Origin: Hyposmocoma kahamanoa
Lineage: Eukaryota; Arthropoda; Insecta; Lepidoptera; Cosmopterigidae
Assembly: GCF_003589595.1 (NCBI RefSeq)
Contig: NW_020653726.1
Span: 17,062,344-17,126,343 of the forward strand
Direction: 5' to 3'
Length of the DNA: 64,000 bases
This document shows positions 1 through 9,954 of the stretch, in pieces (the stretch's first letter is position 1; the number at the start of each line of letters is the position of its first letter). The notes beneath the pieces were generated by a model, which did not search any database, was not told the origin of the DNA, and saw only the letters and a program-made list of their open reading frames with translations. A program made the translations under genes and the position numbers.

Positions 1-330
1 TATTTTGCTAATCGGCGTAAGGTACTTACCGATTGTTGCCCAGCAGCTTGATTTTGATTGCCTCTCCCGATCGGAAACTGCGTCTCTTCCGAGTCGAGGC
101 GCATAATTGCGACTCACAACTGGCCGATCGGAAATTTTTGACATTTCTAATCGGAACAATAGGTGAATTAACTCATAATTAGAAAGATATAGTAGGAATC
201 TGGTTCATCTTCTCGCTCAGAAACCCATCGATTTCGAGACTCCCCAATCGTTTCGGATTTGAAACAAAAGCAGGCCGCTGTTTACGCTAGACGTCCAGGA
301 AAGGAACGGTCTGTCTTTGGAGCTGACAAT
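1..330. repeat. Unclassified repeat with ATCGG-type words
   Basis: The first 150 bases contain several near-identical words around ATCGG (at about 10, 67 and 123), and the words GGCGTAAGGTAC and AGGAAAGGAA recur at 56725-56770, so this is probably part of a dispersed repeat cut by the window edge. No reading frame of interest. Class unknown. Confidence 0.35.
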
Positions 331-1065
331 ACCACTAACTCCTCGATGGTAAGTAAAGTTAACTTTGTTAGTTATTCACAAGTTAAATTGAAGTAAGGTT
401 CTAAGTATTTCAAGGTTGTGTACTTTTTGATTCTTTCTCTCGGTGAAGCTAATGTTCCAATGGCACTTAGTGTAGTATCTGAAAGTGCATTGTGTAGAAT
501 TTCTGTCGGAATGACTTCTTGGAATGGGAGCAAAGACTATATATACTTCCTGCATTCCGTACATGCGTCTTTCGGTTTCTTCACTCGCAATCTTTTTATA
601 TGCTCTTTTTCATTCTTAATAGTTTGACCTGACCTTTTCGAGGACTTCCCGAATCTATCGACATCGAATTTCTACGCAATCCAACCACATTCACTGCATA
701 TTTTTATGTTTATTCAACATACCATTTTGCTGGAATGTCTTTGAATACAGAGAATCAAAAATTCAAATATGGTTTTATTAAATATTTTACAATACGCGTG
801 ACAACGAAATCAACTCGTCGCCATCAAACCTATCTAAAGAGAGGAACGCTGTAGTCCGCTAGCCGGATCCAATGAAGGCTTTACATGCAAATATCATCAT
901 GGTCCTTAATATCTCTTTATGATCTTCGGATTTTCGAATGAAAGTTGCTTTGTTTTAATTTCCATGTGAAGTACATAGAGTTGCAAAACTACTTCCCTTT
1001 CTATAATAACATTCTCTCCTTAACAATATACCAAGCGAAAATATTTTTAGATTTATTTTCGTGTG
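331..1065. other. No recognisable feature
   Basis: AT-rich DNA. Two overlapping short open frames (62 and 69 codons) lie on opposite strands around 376-627; neither resembles a known family and they look like chance frames. Confidence 0.5.
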
Positions 1066-1067
1066 CA

Positions 1068-1316
1068 TGGTGTTAAGCGACACGCCTGTCGATAGCAGTT
1101 CCAGTACTACTCAGAGATCTAAATCGCAAAGATTTGAGTGATACTGCCACTGCGCCTGTCACACTGAGACATAAGTTGACAAGTCTCATGTGCCTGTAAT
1201 TTCACCAACACTACAACAACACACAATGTTCACATTACTGCTTGGCGGCAGAAATAGGTAAGATGGCAGTACTTCCCAGGGCCAACTCTTTCACAAGGAG
1301 TTCTATTGCTACTAAA
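1068..1316 (-). repeat. SINE-A copy
   Basis: Near full-length copy of the commonest repeat in the window, reading from the side that carries GACACGCCTGTC to the side ending AGTTCTATTGCTACT. It shares with the other copies the blocks ATCGCAAAGAT, GAGACATAAGTTGACAAG, CCTGTAATTTCACCA and GGCGGCAGAAATAGGTAA. Many scattered substitutions make it an old copy. Confidence 0.8.
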
Positions 1317-1637
1317 CCTTGAATGGCAGACATTAAATTCTTTCATATTTTCCTAACGAGAATATGAATATTAACTTTTCTGGATCATTAATGTCGTATT
1401 AATTAAGCACCGTATCTAAATCAAGCAGCTTTCAGAGAAATTTGATCATATGGGTGTAGCAGTAGACTGCTACTAAATATGATTAAAATAAAGAATAGTA
1501 GGTACTCAATACACTTGCAAGTCAATTGAGTGCGCGGTGTTAAAATATCAATAAAAAAATATTAGCAGAAACGTGCTTGATCCCTAGACACTTTTGATGA
1601 CTGTAGTTCTAATTCATAATGGATTATAACGCAGCAT

Positions 1638-1838
1638 CGGATACCTATCAGAAGTCCGAAATGACGTTTTCCAGAAATAACGTTTGCTTGAATTTTCGTA
1701 ACCGAAAGTAATTTTGACAGGAAAATGTTTTTCTTTTAAACCTAACTTAACCTAACCTAATCGTGTCTTTGCGACAAACATCCAACATGTCCTGAAAGAA
1801 CAACGGTTATTATAAATTCGAGTTTGTGATAGGTTACC
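1638..1838. mobile_element. hAT-2 family MITE with 8-base target duplication
   Basis: A 201-base element whose ends are imperfect inverted repeats (CGGATACCTATCAGAAG on the left, the complement of GGTAACCTATCACAAAC on the right). It is flanked by CGCAGCAT (1630-1637) and CGCAGCGT (1839-1846), an 8-base target duplication with one mismatch, as made by hAT-superfamily transposases. No coding capacity, so non-autonomous. A second copy with the same ends and its own duplication lies at 45061-45297. A short internal run of CCTAA-like words (about 1740-1760) is part of the element and not a telomere. Confidence 0.8.
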
Positions 1839-1950
1839 CGCAGCGTCACCGCTCAAATCACAACGCCGCCGACGCGACGCATCGTGTAGCATCGCTCTAA
1901 ATTAAATATTAAGTTGTTCTTATACATTTTTGAACTTTCGCGTTCCATTA

Positions 1951-2059
1951 AACTAACATTTCAAAACGGCAATAAACGCGATTAAACAATTTAATAGTTG
2001 CGTGTTCAAATGCCTATTAAATTGTTCAATCGCGTATAAACCTGTTTTTAAATGTTAAC
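1951..2059. repeat. Foldback inverted repeat
   Basis: Two arms of about 46 bases (1951-1997 and 2014-2059) are imperfect reverse complements around a 16-base loop. The inner 21 bases (ending TTTAATAG) match with one mismatch and the outer parts match with several changes. It could be a foldback MITE core or a hairpin-forming transcript. No flanking duplication was found. Confidence 0.55.
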
Positions 2060-2394
2060 ATTGTTCTTGTTTTAATTAAATTTAAACACTGACTTAAACA
2101 CATCTTTACTATCTAGCGATAAAGCAGGTGTGTGCACCGTCAACAAACAGTTGCAATGAGCGTTACATTTGCATTGCTATTAGTGCACTGTTCACGCAGT
2201 GCATTGTTTGCTTACTGAGATAACAGCCTGCATGTTGTCTAGTCTGAATGCGTGATTAAATATAATTTTGAAATGTTCCTAAAGAATTTGTTACTTTGAA
2301 TCTTTCTTTACCCTTTTGTTGAAATACATGTAGTGAATATTTTTCCATTTGTCTATTTTTCTATTCATGTAAAATAAAATATTTTTCTGAATTT
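2060..2394. other. No recognisable feature
   Basis: AT-rich, no coding signal, no clear repeat match to the rest of the window. Confidence 0.5.
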
Positions 2395-2409
2395 TTTTTT
2401 CTTAATGAA

Positions 2410-2505
2410 ATTAAGCTATGTTATTTAGATCTGAACCGCGGATATTTATTTTTTTAAACAACGTTTCCGGCTCTTTACAAGTCCCATGGTCACGGCTGAA
2501 AGGTT
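2410..2505 (+). repeat. Family D fragment
   Basis: Shares with the better copy at 5065-5247 the order TTTAGATCTGAACCGCGGAT, a T-rich stretch, ACGTTTCCGG, CTCTTTACAAGTCCCATGG and CACGGCTGA. Diverged and truncated. Confidence 0.55.
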
Positions 2506-3062
2506 TTTTTGTGTATATATGTTTAAATTTTCCTCAAATACTTTTGTTTTTCTTTTTCGAAAACTATTTTCAAAAATTTCCACGTTTTTGAAATTTTCAA
2601 CACTATACTTTTAACAGGCTGTTGTGTGTGATAAAACCCATAAGTCAAATAATGTTCACTAGACCTGGAAAATGTGAAGATCCAATCGGGCCAGTCTGGT
2701 GGCCTTTGGGTTGCTTTGATGTGACCCATACCCAATAAGGGTGTCGAAAGTTTCGTTAAATTTAACATCAAAATATAGGTACATGATTCATTCAACATTT
2801 CCATTAAAGCCTATGTACGCACCCACTGCTACGCTGTTTGACAAATACTCATTATAGGGATGGTACGTGTTTGATTCTGTTTGATGACCGCCATTTTACA
2901 CGTTTGGTCGTTCTGTTTATAGAACTCTTGGTTAATCTTGTTTTCTATCATTCTCTTTAAAATTAAAATTCAGATTCCACATTAATTTAATACAAAATAT
3001 ACACTCACTTCACAATAGAACTCCTATCGGTCGCTGGGTCTGTTTCACATTATGTTTTATAA
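2506..3062. other. No recognisable feature
   Basis: Contains a 93-codon open frame on the minus strand (2523-2804) that resembles no family I know and has unremarkable AT-rich composition. I do not call it a gene. Confidence 0.5.
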
Positions 3063-3076
3063 ATTGATATTTACAT

Positions 3077-3580
3077 ACATATGTACATATACTTCACGCC
3101 TTTTTCCCATCGGGGTAGGCAGAGACAATAGTCTTCCACTTGCTACGGTCCTGACACACATCTTTCGCCTCATCAACACGCATCAATGCTTTCATACACG
3201 CTCGTCGGTTAAGGGTACTCTTGATCTGGCCCTTCTTTAGGATGGCCTCAATTTGGTCATGATAAGTTCTCCTTGGTCGGCCCATAACAACTTGCCCGCT
3301 CACACTCGCCTTATAAATCTGTTTCGTCACTCTTCTTTCATTCATTCTCTCTACATGTCCGAACCATCTAAGCATCCCTTTCTCTATCTTTGTCACTATA
3401 TCTTCTTCCACGCCGCAACGCTCTCTTATCACGCTGTTCCGTAATTTATCCATCCGAGTTACTCCAGCCGTACTCCTCAAAGCTCTCATTTCTACTGCAT
3501 TAATTCTACTTTCATGCTTCTTCTGCCAAACCCAACATTCACTACCATACATAAGTGAACCAGCACCCCCCCATGCACAG
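3077..3580 (-). mobile_element. 5'-truncated RTE-clade LINE with 14-base target duplication
   Basis: The insertion is bounded by a perfect 14-base direct repeat, ATTGATATTTACAT, at 3063-3076 and 3581-3594, the hallmark of target-primed reverse transcription. The element reads on the minus strand: the reverse transcriptase tail frame is followed by a very short 3' UTR and an ATGTACATATGTATG-type terminal run, as RTE elements often have in place of a long poly(A). Only the last ~500 bases of the element were copied. Confidence 0.85.
3094..3552 (-). pseudogene. C-terminal part of RTE-like reverse transcriptase (152 codons, 5'-truncated)
   Basis: The frame carries the C-terminal thumb and linker pattern common to RTE/BovB-like retrotransposons: YGSECWVWQKKHE near the start, then ERCGVEEDIVTKIEKGMLRW, FGHVERMNERR, a GRPRRTYHDQI block and a terminal KWKTIVSAYPDGKKA. 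The catalytic YxDD region lies upstream and is absent because the copy is 5'-truncated. The remaining frame has no stop or frameshift, which fits a recent insertion. It cannot make an active enzyme. Full RTE reverse transcriptases are several hundred residues longer. Another fragment of the same 3' end is at 46715-46795. Confidence 0.85.
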
Positions 3581-3639
3581 ATTGATATTTACATCTATAA
3601 GTATAGGGTACTTACTTAATATTTTGGGGGCCATAGCAG

Positions 3640-3765
3640 TATTAGCGTTACGTTATAACGGACTAAAGCGAGGCCAAACGGTAGGCAGTATTTTTCACAG
3701 AAAAATATTAATGAGAATAGAAAAAGTCGTTTCCAATGTGTAGGAATCCCGAAAACCTGACTTTT
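3640..3765 (+). repeat. Family D 3' fragment
   Basis: The run TTTCCAATGTGTAGGAATC followed by CCGAAAACCTGAC parallels the end of the family D copy near 5210-5240. Only the distal part is present. Confidence 0.4.
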
Positions 3766-3774
3766 CGATTGCAA

Positions 3775-3905
3775 TATTTTAATTTATTTATTGTATAAAT
3801 TATCTTTATACAATAAATAAATTAAATTATAAAATTAATTTTTAAATTAAATTAAATTAATTAAATTATTAAATTATATTATGTATAAATTATTTATTGT
3901 ATAAA
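3775..3905. repeat. AT-rich low-complexity tract with palindromes
   Basis: Almost pure A/T, built from TAAATT-like units. TTATTTATTGTATAA is repeated in inverse orientation around a short spacer near 3787-3826. Hairpin-prone simple sequence; no further claim. Confidence 0.6.
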
Positions 3906-4165
3906 ATATAACTAATTATTACATAACAGTGAACTACTCTTTTCCCTCTAAATAGTATCTTATTTTCAAAACAATATCTTTTTGTTGTGAGTATATTACT
4001 TACTTGATGTAGGTATAGTGTATTAGTTATTATAATGTATTTTCATGCTTATATATACATTATTTGGAAGTATTTAAACATACACAACACACATCTGTTA
4101 CAGTTTAATATGTACATATATATTATACATACCTATATATTAATATTTGTATGATCCAGATTTAT
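3906..4165. other. No recognisable feature
   Basis: AT-rich spacer, including TATATA-type simple stretches near 4110-4140. Confidence 0.45.
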
Positions 4166-4280
4166 TTCTCTTGCGAGTTTGGGTGTAATTCTGTGGTGGT
4201 CTATGTGGTGTCTATGGCACTCGCGACACGGGGTTTCCCTACTGCGGGGCTATGTTGAGTGTGTGCATATGTGTACAATT
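4166..4280 (+). repeat. SINE-B 3' fragment
   Basis: Matches the non-tRNA body of the SINE at 8630-8880: TTTCTCTTGCGAGTTTGGGT, a TCTATGGCACTCGCGACACG block and GCGGGGCTATGTTGAGTGTG. The tRNA-like head is missing. Confidence 0.7.
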
Positions 4281-5052
4281 ATTTTGTTGTTTCAAGTACC
4301 TAACTATTGTTGCGTATGTTGTTCCGTGCTGGGAACGCATTGCATTTTCCAGCAAATACTGAGTTTGTGACCCTTTTGTTGCCGCGGCTAGCACCACACA
4401 AGGTATCTCTATATCTAGTGTTCTTTTATTGTGTGAATAGTTTGTGTTTAAATTTAATCAATTTTTTTTATATACATACATTATTTTTCTTTTTTGCTGA
4501 GTGTGTTATCGTAATTACTTATTTATGTTTTATGTTGAATGTTTTGATCATATTTTGTTTTTGTTCTGTTTTGTTACCTTTTCTTTTTTTCTTCTTTTGT
4601 GGTGTCATTGTGGCGATAAAAAAGGGTATTTCCTTCCTTCTTCTTTCTTTCTATTTATAAAATTTTCATATTGAGTTTACTTAAGTCGCTTGCATCTAGA
4701 ACGAACCGGAATAGTCGACAAAGTGTCTAATTCGATGCACTCTTGACTGTACAAACAATAAAAGGCATTAACCATCATTTAAAAAAAAAGGTATTAAATG
4801 AAAGTCCCGAATTGAGATGGATTTCAAGGGGCTCTAAGCTGACACAAGACAGAAGCAGACAAAACGCAGAGCTTAGAAAACAAAGGCCGAACAATTGCCG
4901 GCTCGATTTGTCGCGATTATCTAACTAGTTAATCAAGATTTACGCGTCCCGCCTCCTCCAGCACGACGACGGTAAATAAATTAATCCGACAAGCCTGTTT
5001 CGTTTTACTCGAAACTAACACAGTTGGTGTTATCAAATTTTCGAGTTTGAAA
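4281..5052. other. No recognisable gene
   Basis: A T-rich 117-codon frame at 4307-4660 encodes a hydrophobic, Phe/Leu-rich product, which is what T-rich DNA gives by chance. Nothing else recognised. Confidence 0.45.
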
Positions 5053-5064
5053 TTTTGTAATGTT

Positions 5065-5247
5065 GGAAATGAAACTATTTTTCCGGATCTAAATCGCGTA
5101 TATTTGTTTTTTCAAACAAACCGACGTTTCGGGCCCTTTACAGGTCCCATGGTGTCAACCGTGACCAAGGGACCTGTAAAGGGCCCGAAACGTCGGAAAA
5201 ATAGTTTCATTTCCTATGTGTAACAATCGCGAAAACCTAAGAACTCG
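5065..5247 (+). mobile_element. Family D foldback element with 12-base flanking repeats
   Basis: A 183-base unit beginning GGAAATGAAACTATTTTTCC and ending AACCTAAGAACTCG. The centre is an almost perfect hairpin: CGACGTTTCGGGCCCTTTAC with adjoining bases (5111-5137) pairs with its complement at 5160-5188. A second inverted copy of the start (AAAATAGTTTCATTTCC) lies right of the hairpin. It is flanked by TTTTGTAATGTT on both sides (5053-5064, 5248-5259), a 12-base target duplication. The best relative is at 52159-52327. The long duplication suggests retroposition or a MULE-like mechanism; class unresolved. Confidence 0.7.
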
Positions 5248-5359
5248 TTTTGTAATGTTCTTTAGTAATTTTGTGTTAGATTTAGTTTAGTATGATGAAA
5301 TGAATGGGTAAGTTTTTGCCAGAAAATGTGATGTAGTGTGAATGTGAAGTAATGTGAAT

Positions 5360-5565
5360 ATAACTACGCTTAAGTTTTGAAGCGTAAGGGTGCTGGTGAA
5401 ATTACAGGGACTTATCAACTTATGTCTCAGGGTGACTGGCGCAGTGGCAATGCATGTCAGATCTTTGCGATTTAAAGCTCTGTGCGACACTGCTACTGTT
5501 ATTGACAGGTGTGCCACCGGGCTAACGACTTGTCCGTCCCGTGACTTATCATAAAAAAAAAAAAT
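5360..5565 (+). repeat. SINE-A copy, 3' half
   Basis: Starts in the GTTTTGAAG block and runs through GGTGCTGGTGAAATTACAGG, CTTATGTCTCAGGGTGAC, GCGATTTAAAGCTCTG and the terminal CGTCCCGTGACTTATCAT plus A-run. The 5' half is missing. Its A-run abuts a second repeat at 5570. Confidence 0.75.
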
Positions 5566-5569
5566 TTTA

Positions 5570-5898
5570 TGCAATGCAACGGAAACAGATGTGAAAAATA
5601 TATCTTAGCGGAAACCAAAGCGGATGCGGAAACGGAAGTATATATACTATAAAGAACTTAACAAAATAGTTCACAACAGCGTGGGTTTTTGGTTTCATAA
5701 ATTAACTGCAACTATTACACAACACAAAACTACTAAAAAACGCGCGATCCATCGCCAAGTAATCCGCACTAACGTCTGATCCGTCGCAAACGATGTAAGT
5801 TTCAGATTATATTTGTTGCGGAAGCAGAAACGGAAACAGACGTGCTGTACTTCCGCAGTTGCGAAAGCAGAAGCAGAGTTCTGTTGCATCACTAGTCA
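5570..5898. mobile_element. Putative MITE with GCGGAA-type units
   Basis: The left end GCAATGCAACGGAAACAG and the right end (CAGAGTTCTGTTGCATCACT) are imperfect inverted repeats. The ends are made of repeated GCGGAAAC / GCAGAAGC words. It lies directly against the A-tail of a SINE-A copy. No convincing target duplication was found, so class and exact borders are uncertain. Confidence 0.45.
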
Positions 5899-6712
5899 AA
5901 TTTTTCCCGTACTAATACGATTTATTTTGCTTGGGTCGTGTGGCAAGGACACTGGCTTTATTTCAGAGTGTATATTTTTAAAAACGGAACTTTTAGGAGT
6001 CATGTTTTCACACCATGTACTAATCAGTGCATATCCTCAATTTTGCCATATATTTTTTCCAAAGAGATTGATTTTCATTACCACTTTCACTTTCGTTATG
6101 TCGAATCAACCAAAGCCATTTGAGGTTGTATCGAATATTAATGTCTGTTTGCGTTGGTCTTTCACCGTTTCTCACTAACACGAAGGAATATTTTTTACCG
6201 ACAGACTGCGCAAACTGGTGCGGCGGTCTACGTATGAAACCATTGATGTACTCGCATATCGAAACATAATTATGCTAGAATTCTGCGTAGAGCATATATC
6301 GAATTTCCGTTGTTATTAATTTTCGTTAGTCGATTTTGTAACACCCATAATTGGTTTTGTATAAAATATTTGGTATTTGCGAACCGCATTTCATTGTTTA
6401 CGCGTGAAATTACGCGGCTGGTGAGTTCATAACATATTAAAATGTGGTGTAATTGCTTTTTTGTAGTGATACAATATTCGAGTACAATATTTCTATTAAG
6501 TGATTGAAATTTTATCCCAAATAACAAAAACTACTGTTTTAACGAATTGGGTATAAATATGACGTGTCGAGCATCGAACAATCAATAAACTCCTGAGGAT
6601 GCGCTCGTAGAGAGGTGAAACATATGTCGGGTATATTTTTGGTGGTAGTGTTTGGACTGTAGTTGCGCTTGTGGAGAGAGGGTGGAAAAATGTATTGCTT
6701 AAAAATATATTT
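5899..6712. other. No recognisable gene; probable old repeat near 6570-6712
   Basis: Open frames of 85-121 codons overlap on both strands and resemble nothing. The stretch from about 6570 has mixed composition and looks like degraded LINE 3' sequence, but I cannot prove it from this window. Confidence 0.35.
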
Positions 6713-6721
6713 AACATAAGC

Positions 6722-7079
6722 GTGGCAAAGATGGGCGGAATGATTCTCATCCCTTGGAGTATGGGCCGGGCACTGATGTGGGACACCACATGTGCCGACA
6801 CACTTGCCCCATCGCATTGCAGCACACCAGCAAGAGTAGAAAAAGAATAAAAAGTGATAAGTACCAGGATCTCGGGTCCGACTACTTATACCTTTGGAGT
6901 AGAAAACTCTTGGCCCGTGGTGTCCCAGTGCTCTTCATCTGTACAAAATTTTATCGAAAAAATTAATAGACTGTCTGGGAAACCCAAGGGCCGGCAGCTA
7001 CCTTGCGCAAACCATTAGCATAGCATACAAAGGAGGGACGCTGCCAGCATCTTAGGCACCTTGCCGCGGGGACCCAATT
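6722..7079 (+). pseudogene. Degenerate C-terminus of a non-LTR retrotransposon polyprotein
   Basis: Reading one frame through two stops (near 6850 and 7015) gives a segment with [20 protein letters not shown], then [12 protein letters not shown], and finally QRRDAASILGTLPRG after the second stop. I recognise this arrangement (a WD-T-C-DTLAPSH block followed much later by IQRGNAAS-LGT-P) from the C-termini of retrotransposon ORFs widespread in Lepidoptera and aquatic invertebrates, but I cannot name the clade. The N-terminal reverse transcriptase domain is absent through truncation. Confidence 0.6.
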
Positions 7080-7204
7080 TTATTTATATAATTAAAAAAT
7101 CCTAGTTTTACTTCCTAGTATTTAAGTTTTTATTGTGTTTTTTATCTTACCTGTATATTATCTTAATTAAATAATACAAACACCCGGGACAATATAGAAA
7201 AAAA
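6725..7204 (+). mobile_element. 5'-truncated LINE with 12-base target duplication
   Basis: Bounded by AACATAAGCGTG at 6713-6724 and again at 7205-7216, with a nine-base A-tail just before the right copy. This is the signature of a target-primed, 5'-truncated LINE insertion of 480 bases. The first ~350 bases are coding-derived; the rest is 3' UTR ending in ACACCCGGGACAATATAG and the A-tail. Confidence 0.8.
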
Positions 7205-7404
7205 AACATAAGCGTGATTGTTTTGCACGACATAACCAGTTCGCTGGTAATGCTTATATTGAGTCAATATAAAATGTTCAATGTAAATCAATCCTAAATG
7301 AAAGTGGAACTAAATTAAAAAAAAAGTTCTCGCGTATTATTTTTTTAAAGTATAGCATTGATGATCATAAATATTTCTGATTACAGCTATATCTGCTTCA
7401 CACA

Positions 7405-7778
7405 TTAGTGCCACACAGTAATGTGAACGTTATTGCGTCCTGGGTTCGATTCCTGGAAGAAGCAATTTAGAAATTTAGTGGCAGTAGAGCTCCTTGTAAA
7501 AGAGTTCGTCCAGGGAAGTACTGCCACCTTACCTATTTCTGCCGCCAAGCAGTAATGTGAGCATTACTGCTTGGTTTTGAAGGGTAAAGCTGCTAGTTAA
7601 ATTACAGGCACGTGGGACTTACCAACTTATGTCTCAGGGTGACGGGCGCGGTGGCAATGTCCCTCAGATATTTGTGATTTACAACGCTGAGTGGCACTGC
7701 AACTGTTATGGACAGACATGTCGCTTACCACCAGGAGCAAGATTTGTTCGTCCCGTCAGTTGGTATCATAAAAAAAAA
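7405..7778 (+). repeat. SINE-A copy with tRNA-like head
   Basis: The most complete copy. 7405-7475 holds a segment with a Pol III B-box-like word (GGGTTCGATTCCTGG), followed by the standard start GTGGCAGTAGAGCTCC at 7480, the mid block GCCGCCAAGCAGTAATGTGA, the GTCTCAGGGTGACGGGCGC block and the end CGTCCCGTCAGTTGGTATCA plus A-run. The head suggests that SINE-A is a tRNA-derived SINE; most copies lack it. Confidence 0.75.
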
Positions 7779-8029
7779 CTTGTACTCAAAACAGGCAAAA
7801 CACTTTCTTTTCAATTTTTAAGAGAAGACTAAAGAAAAAAGCGTAGATACATTACGAAATCCGATGCAGAATGAATTGTCGGCGATTTTTCTTCAACGCG
7901 TCACGACAGTTGTGATTTATTACCAGTTCTCCCAATACATTCACAGGTTGCCCCTTATTCTTAGACTAGAGGGTTTAAAGAAAAAAATCTTTTGAAAATA
8001 TACTGCTGTTCCTTTCTTTCTTGGTGATT

Positions 8030-8447
8030 GTTTGAATATTGCCTTGGGTATCATATATTATTTGTATGTATGTTACGCGATAACTCCGGTATTTGTGAAC
8101 CGACTTTGATGATTCTTTTTTTGTTGGAAAGATGGTACCTCCATTGTGGTCCCATTTCATTTTGAAGAAAATCATCCATCTCTAAGGGTGGCTGTTCACG
8201 CATGAAGATTCATTTTTATAAACAGCGCCAAAATTTTATTATAAGGAGCAATTATTTAATTGTTGATTTTGCTATTCTCGAATTCAAGGCATTTTTCTCT
8301 CTCAATATACTTTGAGTAGTGAGAACCGATTTTTATTATCTCCTGTGTCCAATAGTGGAAGTTTAGTGAAGTTTTATTATCTCCTGTGTTAAATTTGGCA
8401 AATAGATGTAATTCCACGTACTTTTGAGGTCGGTTTTTTTAGTACTC
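8030..8447 (-). repeat. Family R repeat (GTCGGTT-ended)
   Basis: Shares TTACGCGATAACTCCGGTAT, ACCGACTTTGATGATTC, TTTTTTTGTTGGAAAG, TCTAAGGGTGG and the end ACGTACTTTTGAGGTCGGTT with seven other places in the window. The best full counterpart is 29790-30215 in the opposite orientation. The ends GAGGTCGGTTTTTTTA and AAGTCGGTTAAAAA are partly inverted. No coding capacity; probably a MITE or the tail of a larger element. Confidence 0.7.
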
Positions 8448-8629
8448 TGTACTGAGATTATCACAAAGATGCTCGGAAATGTTTGCATTACTTTCAAAAA
8501 ACGAACACGGAAAGTGTGTCATTTATGGACCATGCGACTTCTTCCCAGCCAAGGCCTGCAAAGTGAGTATGAAAATCCATTATTGTCCTCTTCTCTAAAG
8601 TTTTAAATCTACCTACTAATAATGATTAA

Positions 8630-8880
8630 CTGCCTCTGTGGCCGAACGGTTACCATGCCGGACTGCCACGCAGAGGTCCCAGGTTCGATTCCCGGGCCGG
8701 GAGAAATGTTTGTATGGCCTACAATTATTTCTCTCGTGAGTTTGGGTGTAATTTGTGGTTGTCTATATGTGTGTCCATGGCACCCGCGACACAGGGTTTA
8801 CCTAGTGCGGGGCTATGTTGAGTGTGCGCGTTATTTATTTATTATTATTTATTATTATTTATTTAATGAACTATGGAAAC
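8630..8880 (+). repeat. SINE-B, tRNA-derived SINE with tRNA-like head
   Basis: The head (8632-8704) has a Pol III A box (TGGCCGAACGG) and B box (GGTTCGATTCC) at the usual spacing and resembles a tRNA with a long variable arm. It is followed by an unrelated body (TTTGTATGGCC ... GCGGGGCTATGTTGAGTGTG) and a TTA-rich microsatellite tail (TTATTATTATT). A functional tRNA gene would not continue into the shared body. A minus-strand copy is at 28909-29131. Confidence 0.85.
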
Positions 8881-9950
8881 AAGCAAAGGAAAAACTCATA
8901 CAGCCAACTGCCCAGTGTTCATAATTGCGAGAATTAAAAAGTACCTGTACCGCTTATTTAAATAAACAGAAAATGGCGGCAATATTTGAAGCATTTTGGT
9001 GTTCTTTTGTTTTTTCGTCTATTTTGTATTTTGGTCGCGAAAATAATTGTGCCAGTGAGAAGAGCGACAACTTAAAATACACTAATAGACATTTAAACAC
9101 ATTATCAGAAGTTCACCAGACGGTACTATTATTAATGTGCCTGGAAAAAACAATAACATTTTCTTTTAACAATTGTCATAACACGTTGATGTATATTACT
9201 TTTAATATTAATTAATATTTTTTACTTTAAAAAAAATAAAGAAACAAAAAACAAAAGAAAAACGGATAATAAGTTGGTGCAGCGATAATTGCAGGTATCG
9301 ATTTGAAATGCAATATTGCTGCTTCAAAACTTCACTACCAGATCATTAATAAAGAAAACAATTTCAGTGAAATAAATTCAACACAGATATAAAATTAATC
9401 TACATTAACTACATCTACACTAGACCTTCTTTAAGTAAACAGCTTCTCTAGGTATAGGTACATAAGCGTAATTCCGAAAATCCCCATAACACACAATCCC
9501 CTCGCGGTTTGCCCCTTCCCGGATCTGACCATAAATCTGAGTGAGTCGCGACAAAAATATCATTATGTAAATTTACATAGAAATAAAGCCACGTTGCAAC
9601 GAGCCATTTTTCTAAACGTAACCGCTTTAGGGGCGAATTCACTTAGAAAGCGAACGTAAACCGCGCAACTTTCTATGTATGGTAAGGCGGCTCAAGCACT
9701 CACTAATGTATAGGCATGATTTACTTCCAGATAACTTCGTCCTTTTTTTATAAAATATAAATGCGCATTTCATCTCCATCTCACTTAACGGAAAGTGACG
9801 ATGAGGTCGACGATGGACCATGCACACCTAATTAATTCCTATTCACTCTCGCTATGAAAAAGCTCAAGTTATAACGTTCAGGTAATAAGTTTGCAGGCAG
9901 GGAATTCCACTTCAAGGCCGTTCCCTGCTGTCGTCTGATCTCTTTCGTAT
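8881..9950. other. No recognisable gene; A-rich repeat at 9220-9305
   Basis: A-rich sequence at 9220-9305 (AAACAAAAAACAAAA, then AAGTTGGTG and a GGTATCGAT word) recurs at 16258-16380, so it belongs to a dispersed repeat. A 96-codon frame (8925-9215) and two minus-strand frames near 9448-9827 resemble nothing. Confidence 0.4.
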
Positions 9951-9954
9951 GTTT

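Noticed and set aside
1738..1762. CCTAA-like repeats resembling insect telomeric TTAGG
   Set aside because: Only a few imperfect units, and they lie inside a hAT-2 MITE; no telomeric array.
4307..4660. 117-codon hydrophobic frame as a membrane protein
   Set aside because: T-rich DNA gives Phe/Leu-rich frames by chance; no similarity or gene context.
8632..8704. tRNA-like sequence with good A and B boxes
   Set aside because: It continues into the SINE-B body and is repeated at 29050-29125; a SINE head, not a tRNA gene.
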